64,000 bases of DNA from Nocardioides lianchengensis. Its GTDB lineage: Bacteria > Actinomycetota > Actinomycetes > Propionibacteriales > Nocardioidaceae. Below are positions 28,180 through 35,943 of the stretch, piece after piece. Positions within the stretch are counted from its first letter, which is position 1, and each line of letters starts with the position of its first letter. A model generated the notes under the pieces. That model searched no databases, was not told the DNA's origin, and saw only the letters and a list, made by a program, of their open reading frames with translations. The DNA is taken from positions 201,583-265,582 of the forward strand of contig NZ_FMZM01000009.1 of NCBI RefSeq assembly GCF_900101465.1, given 5' to 3'. The position numbers were made by a program, and so were the translations under genes.

Positions 28180-28211
28180 CTCAACCACCGGGGCGCGCTC
28201 CGGTGGTTGAG
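28180..28211. terminator. strong hairpin, 12-bp perfect stem
   Basis: CTCAACCACCGG (28180-28191) pairs with CCGGTGGTTGAG (28200-28211) around GGCGCGCT. It follows the transglutaminase stop by 40 bases and lies between convergent genes, so it can act on both strands. There is no T-run. The arms are built from the dispersed repeat termini. Confidence 0.6.
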
Positions 28212-28313
28212 CAGCGAAGCCGCGCAAGCGGGTGAGCGTGTCGAAGCCCCCGCAGCCCACCAGCGGCCTCGAACAAGGTCACCCCTCCGGTGCAGGGGTT
28301 GTGACCAGCACAC

Positions 28314-28432
28314 GCTGGTTGAGGTGCGAGCGAAGCGAGCCTCGAAACCCGTCCTGCCGACAGTCGACCCCGATCGAGACCGACCGTCGGCCCACCAGGT
28401 TTCGAGACGGTCGCTGCGCGACCTCCTCAACC
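28314..28432. repeat. composite dispersed repeat with inverted arms
   Basis: Left arm 28314-28350 (GCTGGTTGAGGTGCGAGCGA then GCGAGCCTCGAAACCC), core with CCGACAGTCGACC and CGATCGAGACCGACC, and inverted arm 28396-28432 (AGGTTTCGAGACGG ... ACCTCCTCAACC). Core and arms match the element at 23221-23343, with a similar overall length of about 120 bases. A shorter variant (GGTTGAGCAGCGAAG ... GTCGAAGCC) lies at 28204-28246. The whole 28141-28457 gap between convergent genes is made of such sequence. Confidence 0.85.
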
Positions 28433-28457
28433 GCCGGGCGCGGGCGGGGGTGCGGCG

Positions 28458-28898
28458 TCAGCTGATGTCCATGAGCTGGCGCTCGACCCGGAGCACCGCG
28501 AGCTCGTGCTCGAGGTCGCCGCTCATCGCGAAGGCCAGGCGCAGGTGGGGCAGGGCCTCCTCCAGGCGCGACTGGCGCTCCAGCGCACGTCCGAGCGCGT
28601 GGCGGGACCAGACGTCGTCGGGGGTCTCCTCGACCAGGGCCCGCAGCTCGTCCTCGGCCTTCTTCAGCTGGACGCGGATCAGGTAGGCCCAGGCCCGCAG
28701 CGTGCGCAGGCCGGTGTTGGTCGGGTCCTCCGCGAGGGCCGGCTCCAGCACCTCGAGCGCCTCGACGGCGCCACGACGGGCCAGCAGGTCGTGGGCGACC
28801 CGGTAGGCCGACTCGGGGCCGGCCTGGCCCGGGAAGACGACCGGCGGCGCGGTCAGCTCGTACAGCTCCTGCTCGTCCCGAGGGTCCATGACGTCCAT
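28458..28898 (-). CDS. tetratricopeptide-repeat protein
   Basis: The 146-residue product contains about three TPR-like helical pairs: YRVAHDLLARRGAVEALEVLEPALAEDPTN, LRTLRAWAYLIRVQLKKAEDELRALVEETPDD and WSRHALGRALERQSRLEEALPHLRLAFAMSGD. It has no signal peptide or membrane segment, so it is probably a cytoplasmic scaffold. A start three codons later (MDPRD) is possible. Downstream of the acetyltransferase gene by 17 bases, so likely in the same transcript. Partner unknown. Confidence 0.85.
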   Translation of the reverse strand: MDVMDPRDEQELYELTAPPVVFPGQAGPESAYRVAHDLLARRGAVEALEVLEPALAEDPTNTGLRTLRAWAYLIRVQLKKAEDELRALVEETPDDVWSRHALGRALERQSRLEEALPHLRLAFAMSGDLEHELAVLRVERQLMDIS

Positions 28899-28915
28899 GG
28901 TGCGTCAACCGCGGA

Positions 28916-29464
28916 TCAGGCGACAGGATTCCCGGCCGGTCGGTCGTGCAGGATCCGCTGGAAGAGCAGGTGGTCCTGCCACTCCCCCGCGATGAAGAGG
29001 TACGACGCCGCCCGCCCGTACTCGGTGAACCCGCTGCGCCGCAGCACCCCCTGCGAAGCGGTGTTGTGGACCAGCGTCCCGGCCTCCAGCCGGTGCAGCC
29101 CGAGGGCGATCGCCTGCTCGGCGGCATGGCCGACCGCGGCGGTCGCGAGGCCGCGGCCGAGGTGGTCGCGGTCGACCCAGTAGCCGACGCTGCTGCTCTG
29201 GAAGACGCCGCGGACGATGTTGTTGAGGTTGACCCGGCCGACCAGCTCGTCCCCGTGCAGGAGCACCCACGACTCGCCGAGCCCGCGTCGTACGGCGTCG
29301 AGACGGGCCACCACGTCGGCCGCCTGACCCGCCGGCGAGAAGAACGCCGATGGGCGGACCGGGTCCCAGGGTGCGAGGTGCTCGCGGTTGCGGTCGTAGG
29401 CCGCGGCGAGCGCGGCCGCGTGGTCGGTGGTCAGCTCCTGGATCGCGTAGCCGTCGGGTAGCAC
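28916..29464 (-). CDS. RimJ/RimL-type GNAT N-acetyltransferase
   Basis: Read from GTG 29464 the product has 182 residues and starts LPDGYAIQELTTDHAAAL, as these enzymes usually do; an in-frame ATG at 29548 would add a poorly conserved 28-residue leader. The GNAT core shows NREHLAPWDP, VGRVNLNNIVRG, SVGYWVDRDHLGRGLATAAVGHAAEQAI (acetyl-CoA loop) and NTASQGVLRRSGFTEYGRA. It acetylates the N-terminal amine of a protein or a small amine. Co-directional with the TPR gene. Confidence 0.88.
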   Translation of the reverse strand: MLPDGYAIQELTTDHAAALAAAYDRNREHLAPWDPVRPSAFFSPAGQAADVVARLDAVRRGLGESWVLLHGDELVGRVNLNNIVRGVFQSSSVGYWVDRDHLGRGLATAAVGHAAEQAIALGLHRLEAGTLVHNTASQGVLRRSGFTEYGRAASYLFIAGEWQDHLLFQRILHDRPAGNPVA

Positions 29465-29575
29465 CCGTCCATTGAACCCGGCGGAGGTTCCGACTTGTGG
29501 ATCGCCCGAGGACGCACTGTTGCCCGCCCGGAGATGTCCCGGCGTCATGGTGATCCGATGAGGAGAGGAGAGCAG

Positions 29576-29782
29576 ATGGACAGAGCACAGTTCGACAGGT
29601 TCCGCGTTCGGGTCGACGAGGCGGCGCGCCACGCGTGCCATGCGCTCCTCGCACTGGACGCCCTGCGGACCTCCGACGACCCCGACGAGCGCGCCGCCTA
29701 CAGCGACGTCCACGACCTGATCGCCGACCTCAGCAGTCTGCGGGTCGAGCTGGACCGGTGGCCGGAGCCGGTCGACGACTAG
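29576..29782 (+). CDS. small protein of unknown function
   Basis: An AGGAGAGGAG ribosome site lies just before ATG 29576. The 68-residue product (MDRAQFDRFRVRVDEAARHACHALLALDALRTSDDPDERAAYSDVHDLIADL...) is predicted to be helical and soluble, with a single Cys. Its TAG stop overlaps the stop of the convergent aldo/keto reductase gene at a palindromic CTAG, so both genes end on the same four bases. Family not recognised. Confidence 0.65.
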   Translation: MDRAQFDRFRVRVDEAARHACHALLALDALRTSDDPDERAAYSDVHDLIADLSSLRVELDRWPEPVDD

Positions 29783-30642
29783 CCCGCGATCGCGTCCAGC
29801 TCGGCGACCGCGTCCGCGGGCAGGTGCAGGTCGGCGGCCGCGACGTTCTCGCGCAGGTGGCCGACCGACGAGGTGCCCGGGATGAGCAGGATGTTGGGCG
29901 AGCGCTGCAGCAGCCAGGCGATGGCGACCGCCATCTTGCTCGCCCCGAGGCGCGTCGCGACGCCGTCGAGGGCAGCGGACTGCAGCGGGCTGAACCCGCC
30001 GAGCGGGAAGTACGGCACGTAGGCGATGCCCTGCTCGGCGAGGCCGTCGATCAGCTCGTCGTCCCCACGGTGGGCGAGGTTGTACTCGTTCTGCACGCAC
30101 ACCACCGGCGCGATCGCCTGCGCCTCGGCGACCTGCGTCGCCGACACCGTCGACAGGCCGATGTGCCGGACCAGGCCCTCCTGCTGGAGCCGGGCCAGCT
30201 CCTCCATCCGCGCGCCGATCGAGGCATCGGGCTCGTCCATGATCCGCAGGTTGACGACGTCCAAGGCGTCGAGGCCGAGGTTGTGGAGGTTGTCGAGAAC
30301 GCCCTGGCGCAGCTCGGCCGGCGACTGGGCGGGGAGCCAGGCGCCCTCGCCGTCGCGGCGGCCGCCGACCTTCGTGACGATGACCAGGCCGTCGGCGTAG
30401 GGATGCAGGGCCTCCTTGATGATCTGGTTGGTGACGTGCGGGCCGTAGAAGTCGCTGGTGTCGACGTGGTCGACGCCGAGCGCGAGCGCCTCCTGCAGTA
30501 CGGCGACCGCGGCGTCGCGGTCGGCGGGCGGGCCGAAGACGTGCGGGCCGGCGAGCTGCATGGCGCCGTACCCGAGCCGGGAGACGGTGAGGTCGCCGAG
30601 TGCGTAGGTGCCGCCGGGGGTCAGGGTGCTGGTGGTGGTCAT
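29779..30642 (-). CDS. aldo/keto reductase
   Basis: The 287-residue product has the AKR (beta/alpha)8 barrel with catalytic tetrad: Asp in HVDTSDFYG (Asp and Tyr), Lys in IVTKVGG and, where His is usual, an Asn in DVVNLRIMDEP. It reads AVAIAWLLQRSPNILLIPGTSSVGHLRENVAA at the end, the NADPH-binding part. It is of the oxidoreductase/YdhF-like group, with NADPH as likely cofactor; the substrate is unknown. Divergent from an MmyB-type regulator 102 bases away, a pairing often seen for detoxification reductases. Confidence 0.9.
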   Translation of the reverse strand: MTTTSTLTPGGTYALGDLTVSRLGYGAMQLAGPHVFGPPADRDAAVAVLQEALALGVDHVDTSDFYGPHVTNQIIKEALHPYADGLVIVTKVGGRRDGEGAWLPAQSPAELRQGVLDNLHNLGLDALDVVNLRIMDEPDASIGARMEELARLQQEGLVRHIGLSTVSATQVAEAQAIAPVVCVQNEYNLAHRGDDELIDGLAEQGIAYVPYFPLGGFSPLQSAALDGVATRLGASKMAVAIAWLLQRSPNILLIPGTSSVGHLRENVAAADLHLPADAVAELDAIAG

Positions 30643-30731
30643 GGCTCCAGCGTGCGTCGTACCTCGCGGGCGACCCAGCCCCCTGCCGATCCTGGGAGTG
30701 GCAGGACCAGGGACGCCCCCGGGAGCCGGGC

Positions 30732-30737
30732 TAGGTT
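30732..30737 (+). promoter_or_regulatory. -10 box of the MmyB-type regulator gene
   Basis: TAGGTT lies seven bases before the GTG at 30745, which fits a leaderless transcript and supports that start. Confidence 0.5.
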
Positions 30738-30744
30738 GGCGGAC

Positions 30745-31578
30745 GTGAGCGACGACAACCTCCTCGGCGACCACCTCCGCGCCCGTCGCGAGCAGGTGAC
30801 ACCCGAGATGGTCGGGCTCCCCGTCCACGGCGTACGACGGGTCGCGGGCCTGCGGCGCGAGGAGGTCGCGCTGCTGGCGGGGATCAGCTCGGACTACTAC
30901 CTGCGCCTGGAGCAGGGCCGCGACCGCAACCCGTCGGTGCAGGTGCTGGAGGCGCTGGCCCGGGTCCTGCAGCTCGACGCGACGGCGACCGACTACCTCC
31001 TCGGCCTCGGTTCGCCCCGGCCCCGCTCGCGCACCCGCCGGCCGCGCCGCGAGACGGTGCCGCCGCAGATCGCCCAGCTGCTCGAGGTGATCGGGCTGCC
31101 AGCGTTCGTGGAGGGTCGGTTCCTTGACATCCTGGCCGCCAACCGACTGATGACCGCGTTGATGCCGAGCGTGCAGGTCGGCGAGAACCGGCTGCGCTCC
31201 CTCTTCCTCGACCCCGCCGAGCGGGCGCTGTTCCTCGACTGGGAGACCCTCGCCCCGCGGATGATCGCCGGGCTGCGCAAGCGGATCGGCTCCGACATCG
31301 ACGACCCGCGCTTCGTCCAGCTGGTCGGCGAGCTGTCCGTGGGCAGCGACGAGTTCCGCCGCGGCTGGGCCCGCCACGACGTCAAGCCGCTGCAGAGCAA
31401 GGTGATCCGGCTGGACCACCCTCAGGTCGGCGAGCTCTCGCTGGCCCAGTCGAAGCTGGCGGTCGAGGGCGCCGAGGGGCAGATCCTCGCGATCTACCAC
31501 CCCGAGCCGGGCACCGACAGCGCCGAGAGGCTGGCCCTGCTGGGCTCCCTCCTGCCGACGTCCTCGATCGCCCCGTAA
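30745..31578 (+). CDS. XRE-family regulator with MmyB-like ligand-binding domain
   Basis: The 277-residue product has an N-terminal HTH (about 8-75: RREQVTPEMVGLPVHGVRRVAGLRREEVALLAGISSDYYLRLEQG) and a C-terminal PAS-like MmyB domain (about 105-270) with FVEGRFLDILAANRLMTALMP, LFLDPAERALFLDWE, DDPRFVQLVGELSVGSDEFRRGWARHDV. Such domains may bind fatty acids. It most likely controls the divergent aldo/keto reductase gene. It is followed by a 13-bp-stem hairpin. Confidence 0.92.
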   Translation: MSDDNLLGDHLRARREQVTPEMVGLPVHGVRRVAGLRREEVALLAGISSDYYLRLEQGRDRNPSVQVLEALARVLQLDATATDYLLGLGSPRPRSRTRRPRRETVPPQIAQLLEVIGLPAFVEGRFLDILAANRLMTALMPSVQVGENRLRSLFLDPAERALFLDWETLAPRMIAGLRKRIGSDIDDPRFVQLVGELSVGSDEFRRGWARHDVKPLQSKVIRLDHPQVGELSLAQSKLAVEGAEGQILAIYHPEPGTDSAERLALLGSLLPTSSIAP

Positions 31579-31610
31579 CCTCCGCGCGACCGCTGCGTTG
31601 ATCGTTTCAA

Positions 31611-31652
31611 CGGATCGGACCCGGAGAGCTGGGGGGCCTCGGGTCCGATCCG
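31611..31652. terminator. 13-bp perfect hairpin between the regulator gene and rnpB
   Basis: CGGATCGGACCCG (31611-31623) pairs with CGGGTCCGATCCG (31640-31652) around a 16-base loop. It lies 33 bases after the regulator stop and 14 bases before the proposed rnpB 5' end, so it probably ends the upstream transcript. It lacks a T-run. Confidence 0.6.
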
Positions 31653-31653
31653 A

Positions 31654-31659
31654 TACCCT
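31654..31659 (+). promoter_or_regulatory. -10 box of rnpB
   Basis: TACCCT ends six bases before the proposed RNase P RNA 5' end at 31666. The hairpin overlaps where the -35 would lie, so no clear -35 is visible. Confidence 0.5.
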
Positions 31660-31665
31660 GCTCAC

Positions 31666-32060
31666 GCGGATGGGCTGGCCGGGCGACCGCGTCGTACTCC
31701 TTCGGGAGGACGCCGAGGAAGGTCCGGGCTCCACAGGGCAAGGTGGTGGGTAACACCCACCCGGGGCAACCCGCGGGACAGTGCCACAGAGAACAGACCG
31801 CCTGCTCCCCTGGCGACAGGGAGGCAGGTAAGGGTGAAACGGTGGTGCAAGAGACCACCAGCGACCCGGGCGACCGGGTCGGCTCGGTAAACCCCACCTG
31901 GAGCAAGGTCAGACAGCGTGCGTCCGAGGGCTGCTCGCCCGAGCACGCGGGTAGATCGCTGGAGGCGGCCGGCAACGGTCGTCCTAGATGGATGGTCGCC
32001 CATCGGGACCCTCGCAAGAGGCCCGAGGACAGAACCCGGCCTACAGGCCAGCCCGTCCGC
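31666..32060 (+). ncRNA. rnpB: RNase P RNA, bacterial class A
   Basis: About 395 bases long. The ends pair as helix P1: GCGGATGGGCTGG (31666 on) with CCAGCCCGTCCGC (32048-32060), one G-U. Conserved regions appear in the right order: GGAAGGTCCGGGCTCCACAG, then ACAGTGCCACAGAGAACAGA, then GGTAAGGGTGAAACGGTGG, AGAGACCACCAGC, TAAACCCCA, GGAGCAAGGTCA, AGGGCTGCTCGCCCGAG, TAGATGGATGG and GGACAGAACCCGGC near the 3' end. This is the catalytic RNA that trims tRNA 5' ends. Open frames across it are not genes. Confidence 0.95.
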
Positions 32061-32326
32061 AACACCGGGTCTGATCTGGGAAGACGCGAACAACCAGGCT
32101 CTGGTGCGGCATGACTGCGGCGTCCGCGCAAACACGTCTGATGTGTCCCCGGTCTCGACCCCGACTTGTGACCTCGTGTCTCGGATCCGATCTCGCGGTC
32201 GTGACAACAGGAGCAACATCGTCCGGTCAGATCCAGTCACCCCTGGTACGGCGGGTGCTCCGCGCCGCCCAGGGTCGGTCTCCTCGTGACCGACGAGAGC
32301 ACTCGGCCGTCCCGACGAGGGTCCTG
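32061..32326. other. non-coding stretch after rnpB
   Basis: No convincing gene. Frames on both strands lack ribosome sites and family-like content. No clear terminator stem with a T-run follows rnpB; the 3' flank (AACACCGGGTCTG...) may hold a trailer. Confidence 0.5.
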
Positions 32327-35300
32327 CTAGCGGAGGCGGATCAGGGCGGCTCCGGCGCGCTTGGTGGAGCGTCCGGTGACTCGGACTCGGATCGTCTTGG
32401 CTGTGGTATCGATCGTGCGGGGGATGGTGATGCGGCGGGTGAGGTTGCCGGTGGTGTTGGCCCGTCCGGTCCGGACCCTGGTGGTGGTGTGGCCGTCGTT
32501 GACGGTGATGTAGAAGCGCTCGCGGTAGCCCAGGCCGGTGACCCGGATCCGGATCGTGCGTCCCGGCCGCGTGGTGGCGGTGGTCTCGACGCTCAGGCGG
32601 GTGGGTCTGCGGACCGCGACGATGCTCGTGGTCGCGGTGGTGGTGCCGGTCTCGTTGATGGCGCGCAGCCGGTAGGCGTGGGCGCCGGCGTGGGTCAGAC
32701 GGACCCGCACCGACCCGGCGGCCGGGATGGGCCGGGTGCCGTAGCGGGCGCGGAGGAGGTCGGCGAGCTCGCCGCCGGCCACCAGGCTCTGGGCGTTGCT
32801 GGAGGTCCAGCGCAGCGTGATGGTGCGGCCGCGTCGGACGGTCGGCTGGCCGTCAGGGGTGGTCGCGGCGTCCTGCGACGACGACGGCACGCTCAGGGTC
32901 AGGCGCAGGCTCGGGGCCCGGTCCGTGACGACCGCTGCGGTGGGGGCCGAGGTGTCGGTGGCGTCGACGTACCCGGCCCGGGCGGCGGTGACGGTGACGG
33001 TGATCCGACGGCCGCGGAGGTCGGGGGTGAGTCGGAGCGTGGGCGTCGTGGCTCCGGCGAGGGGGGTGCCGTCGGCGGACCAGGCGAACCGGTACTCCTC
33101 GGGGTCGGGGACGGGGGCGCCGGTGCCGGCGCGGAGGGTCTGGCCGACCTGGGCGGTCCCGCTGATGGTCGCGGTGGGGCCGGTGCTGAAGGTGGCGCTC
33201 GCCACCGGCACGGTGGGGGCGGAGGTGTCGGTGGCGTCGGTGTAGCCGGCCCTGGTGGCGGTGACGGTCACGGTGACGGTCTTGCCGTCCTCGTTCTCGC
33301 TCAGCGTCAGCGTCGGCCCGCTCGCGCCTCGGATGGCCTGCCCGTCGGCGGCCCAGGAGTAGGCGTAGGAGTCCGCGGACGGTGTCGTGGAGTCGAGGTC
33401 GGTCGGGGTGGCGATCAGCGTGCCGCCCACGACCGCCTCGCCGTCGATGACTGCGTCCGGGCCGGTCGTGAAGGTCGCCTCCGCGACCGGGCCGACCGGG
33501 TCGGAGAGGTCGGAGGCGTCGGTGTAGCCGTCGCGGTGGACGGTGACCTCCACGGTGATGTCCTTCCCGGCCAGGGCCGGGGTGAGGTTGAGCGCCTGAG
33601 GGTCACTGCTGGAGTTGTCGGTGATCTCGACGCCGTCGGCGTACCAGACGTAGGAATAGCTGTCCGGCGACGGCGCCGGATCCCCGACCCCCGCGAACAA
33701 CGTCCGCCCCACCGTCGGAGTACCGGTGATCGTCGCGGTGGGGCCGGTCGTGAAGGTCGCCTTCGCGACCGGGCCGACCGGGTCGGAGAGGTCGGAGGCG
33801 TCGGTGTAGCCGTCGCGGTGGACGGTGACCTCCACGGTGATGTCCTTCCCGGCCAGGGCCGGGGTGAGGTTGAGCGCCTGGGGGTCGCTGCTGGTGTTGT
33901 CGGTGATCTCGACGCCGTCGGCGTACCAGACGTAGGAATAGCTGTCCGGCGACGGCGCGGGATCCCCGACCCCCGCGAACAACGTCCGCCCCACCGTCGG
34001 AGTGCCGGTGATCGTCGCGGTGGGGCCGGTGGTGAAGGTCGGTACTGCGGCAACCACGAGCGCGACCGGCCCGTCCACTCGGCGGACCACGTTGTTGCTG
34101 GAGTCGGCGAGGTAGAGGTTGCCCGCCGTGTCGATCGCCAACCCCTCGGTGTCGTTCAGCTGGGCGGAGGTCGACGGCCCGCCGTCCCCGCTGTAGCCGG
34201 CCGTGCCGGTCCCGGCGACGGTGGAGATGATCCCGTCAGGGGCGACCTTGCGCACCTGATTGGTGCCGAACTGATTGAAGAAGACGTTGCCCGAGGCGTC
34301 GACCGCCATCCCGCCCGGGGTGCTCAATCGCGCGAGGGTCGCCTGCCCCCCGTTCCCGGTCGATCCGGCGACCCCGGTCCCTGCGTAGGTGGAGATGATC
34401 CCCTGCGGCGTCACCTTGCGGATCACGTGGTTGGAGATCTCGGCGAAGTAGACGTTGCCCGCCGCGTCGACCCCCACGCCGTAGGGCGACCGGATCCGCG
34501 CAGAGGTGCCCGGGCCCCCGTCGCCGCTGTAGCCCGATGTGCCGCTGCCGGCGATCGTGGTGATGATCCCGTCCGGGGCGATCTTGCGGACGTAGCCGTT
34601 GCCCTGATCGGTGAAGTAGACCGTGCCGGCGGCGTCGATGGCCATGCTCGCCACCCGCAGGTTGGCCAGGGTTGCCGGACCACCGTCGCCGCTGAACCCG
34701 CTGGTCCCGGTCCCCGCATAGGTGGTGATCGTCCCTTGGGCGTCGACCTTGCGGATCCGGTTGTTGCCGTCGTCGCCGATGAAGATGGTGCCCCCCGCGT
34801 CGACCGCGACGCTGTAGGGATTGTTGAGCTGCGCCGAGGTCGCCGGGCCGCCGTCCCCGCTGAACCCGCCGACCCCGGTCCCGGCGACGGTGGTGATGGT
34901 GCCGTCGGCGGCCACCTTGCGGATCCGGTTGTTGCCGTTGTCGACGACGTAGACGTTGCCCGCTGCATCTACGGCGAGGTTGGACGGGTAGTTCAGGCTG
35001 GCCGAGGTCGCGGCGCCCCCGTCGCCGGAGAAGCCCGGCGTGCGCGAGCCGGCGATCGTGCGGATCGGGCTGGTGCCGTTGACCCCCGACTCGCTCGGCA
35101 GCAGATCACTGGTGCCTGAGAAGGCAGCCGTCACCCGGTAGCTGCCCACGGCGAGCGTCGGCACCGACAACACGGCCGTGCCGTTGACCACGGGGGCCGA
35201 TCCCAGCACCGTGGACCCGGACCGAAAGGCGACGGTCCCGCCGTCGATCGCCGGCCCGGCGCTGGAGACGGTCGCGGTGAACTCCACCGGGTCCCCGAAG

Positions 35301-35446
35301 TTGATCCGCGATGCCGATGCGGCCAGCGTCGTGGCGGTGGGCGTCACAGCCGCGGCCTGCGCCGGAGATCCCGGTCCCACCACCGCGAGACCGGCGGCGA
35401 GCACCGCGAGGGCAGACAGCAGTGCGATACGGGCCGCAGACAACAC
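32327..35446 (-). CDS. large exported NHL-propeller and Ig-like repeat protein
   Basis: The 1039-residue product has a signal peptide (about 1-32). Then come an Ig-like domain (about 33-125), a six-bladed NHL propeller (about 128-465; each blade has a TxAGxGxxGFSGDGGPAT ... VAVDAAGNVYVxDxxNNRIRKV pattern) and four Ig-like repeats of about 94 residues (ATFTTGPTATITGTPTVGRTL ...), ending in a basic C-terminal region (about 850-1039). Two Ig repeats are almost identical also at DNA level (33474-33755 and 33756-34037). It has no anchor motif and is likely secreted. It resembles bacterial adhesion or surface-layer-type proteins; function unknown. Confidence 0.85.
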   Translation of the reverse strand: MLSAARIALLSALAVLAAGLAVVGPGSPAQAAAVTPTATTLAASASRINFGDPVEFTATVSSAGPAIDGGTVAFRSGSTVLGSAPVVNGTAVLSVPTLAVGSYRVTAAFSGTSDLLPSESGVNGTSPIRTIAGSRTPGFSGDGGAATSASLNYPSNLAVDAAGNVYVVDNGNNRIRKVAADGTITTVAGTGVGGFSGDGGPATSAQLNNPYSVAVDAGGTIFIGDDGNNRIRKVDAQGTITTYAGTGTSGFSGDGGPATLANLRVASMAIDAAGTVYFTDQGNGYVRKIAPDGIITTIAGSGTSGYSGDGGPGTSARIRSPYGVGVDAAGNVYFAEISNHVIRKVTPQGIISTYAGTGVAGSTGNGGQATLARLSTPGGMAVDASGNVFFNQFGTNQVRKVAPDGIISTVAGTGTAGYSGDGGPSTSAQLNDTEGLAIDTAGNLYLADSSNNVVRRVDGPVALVVAAVPTFTTGPTATITGTPTVGRTLFAGVGDPAPSPDSYSYVWYADGVEITDNTSSDPQALNLTPALAGKDITVEVTVHRDGYTDASDLSDPVGPVAKATFTTGPTATITGTPTVGRTLFAGVGDPAPSPDSYSYVWYADGVEITDNSSSDPQALNLTPALAGKDITVEVTVHRDGYTDASDLSDPVGPVAEATFTTGPDAVIDGEAVVGGTLIATPTDLDSTTPSADSYAYSWAADGQAIRGASGPTLTLSENEDGKTVTVTVTATRAGYTDATDTSAPTVPVASATFSTGPTATISGTAQVGQTLRAGTGAPVPDPEEYRFAWSADGTPLAGATTPTLRLTPDLRGRRITVTVTAARAGYVDATDTSAPTAAVVTDRAPSLRLTLSVPSSSQDAATTPDGQPTVRRGRTITLRWTSSNAQSLVAGGELADLLRARYGTRPIPAAGSVRVRLTHAGAHAYRLRAINETGTTTATTSIVAVRRPTRLSVETTATTRPGRTIRIRVTGLGYRERFYITVNDGHTTTRVRTGRANTTGNLTRRITIPRTIDTTAKTIRVRVTGRSTKRAGAALIRLR
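33474..34037. repeat. two near-identical 282-bp tandem repeats inside the NHL/Ig gene
   Basis: The unit encodes 94 residues. The copies differ by only a few bases, including one residue (DNTSS against DNSSS) and Ala/Glu-Lys choices at the joint. Such identity points to recent duplication or gene conversion, while the flanking Ig repeats have diverged strongly. Confidence 0.85.
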
Positions 35447-35943
35447 GTTAGAACTCCCGAGGCTAGAGCTGCACGCGCAGCGGCCTCAGATTAGCGGCGG
35501 GCGACCGCCTCCGAAGGCAAACCGACAATCCCGTGCCGGCCACGGCGAGCGGGCGGCCGTGGGTGGTAGCGGTCGGCCACGTCGACGCCCTCCTCGTACC
35601 TGGCAGACACGTTGGCCACAGGCGGCTGATCGGTGGGAGTCCTCCGACTGCGCTGTGGCGACGTTGCGTGTTGTCGTGCTCGTTCCAGGGCGCACGGGCG
35701 CCTTTTCGTTGGTCGTTGCCGAGGAGGACCTGGCGGTGGGCCCACGGTGGTGACGCGCCCACGAGTTGGTCACCCGATTGCCTGATGGTCCGAGGGCCTC
35801 TGGGGCGAGCTGCACGTCCGCACTCTGGCCCGCTCAGTGAGGCTCTATCGCCCCATCATCGATAGGTCACCGCATGCTTCGGCTGTGCCCTCCCTCGTCG
35901 CCACCAGCCCGCGTCCCCGTCTCCAACTCGACCGAGCCGAGCC
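35447..35943. other. intergenic region of about 500 bases without a supported gene
   Basis: No open frame here has a ribosome site, a plausible composition or a recognisable product. It holds the promoter of the minus-strand NHL gene. A hairpin GGCGC-ACGG-GCGCC (35690-35703) followed by TTTT, then CCGAGGAGGACCTGGCGGTGG (AGGAGG near 35724) and a five-codon frame, looks like an attenuator-type leader whose gene is missing. Confidence 0.5.

Noticed and set aside
28141..28457. Frames in the repeat region between the transglutaminase and TPR genes
   Set aside because: Made of dispersed repeat arms; no ribosome sites.
31607..32289. Frames across rnpB
   Set aside because: RNase P RNA conserved blocks explain the sequence; the frames are chance.
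32111..35119. Plus-strand frame of 1002 codons across the NHL/Ig gene
   Set aside because: It is antisense to a gene with a signal peptide and clear NHL and Ig repeats; its composition (Gly, Asp, Arg, Val runs) is typical of GC-rich antisense frames, and it has no ribosome site or known domain.
35463..35815. Minus-strand frames in the gap between the NHL gene and the SDR gene
   Set aside because: No start signal, no recognisable sequence, unusual composition; I report the region as non-coding.
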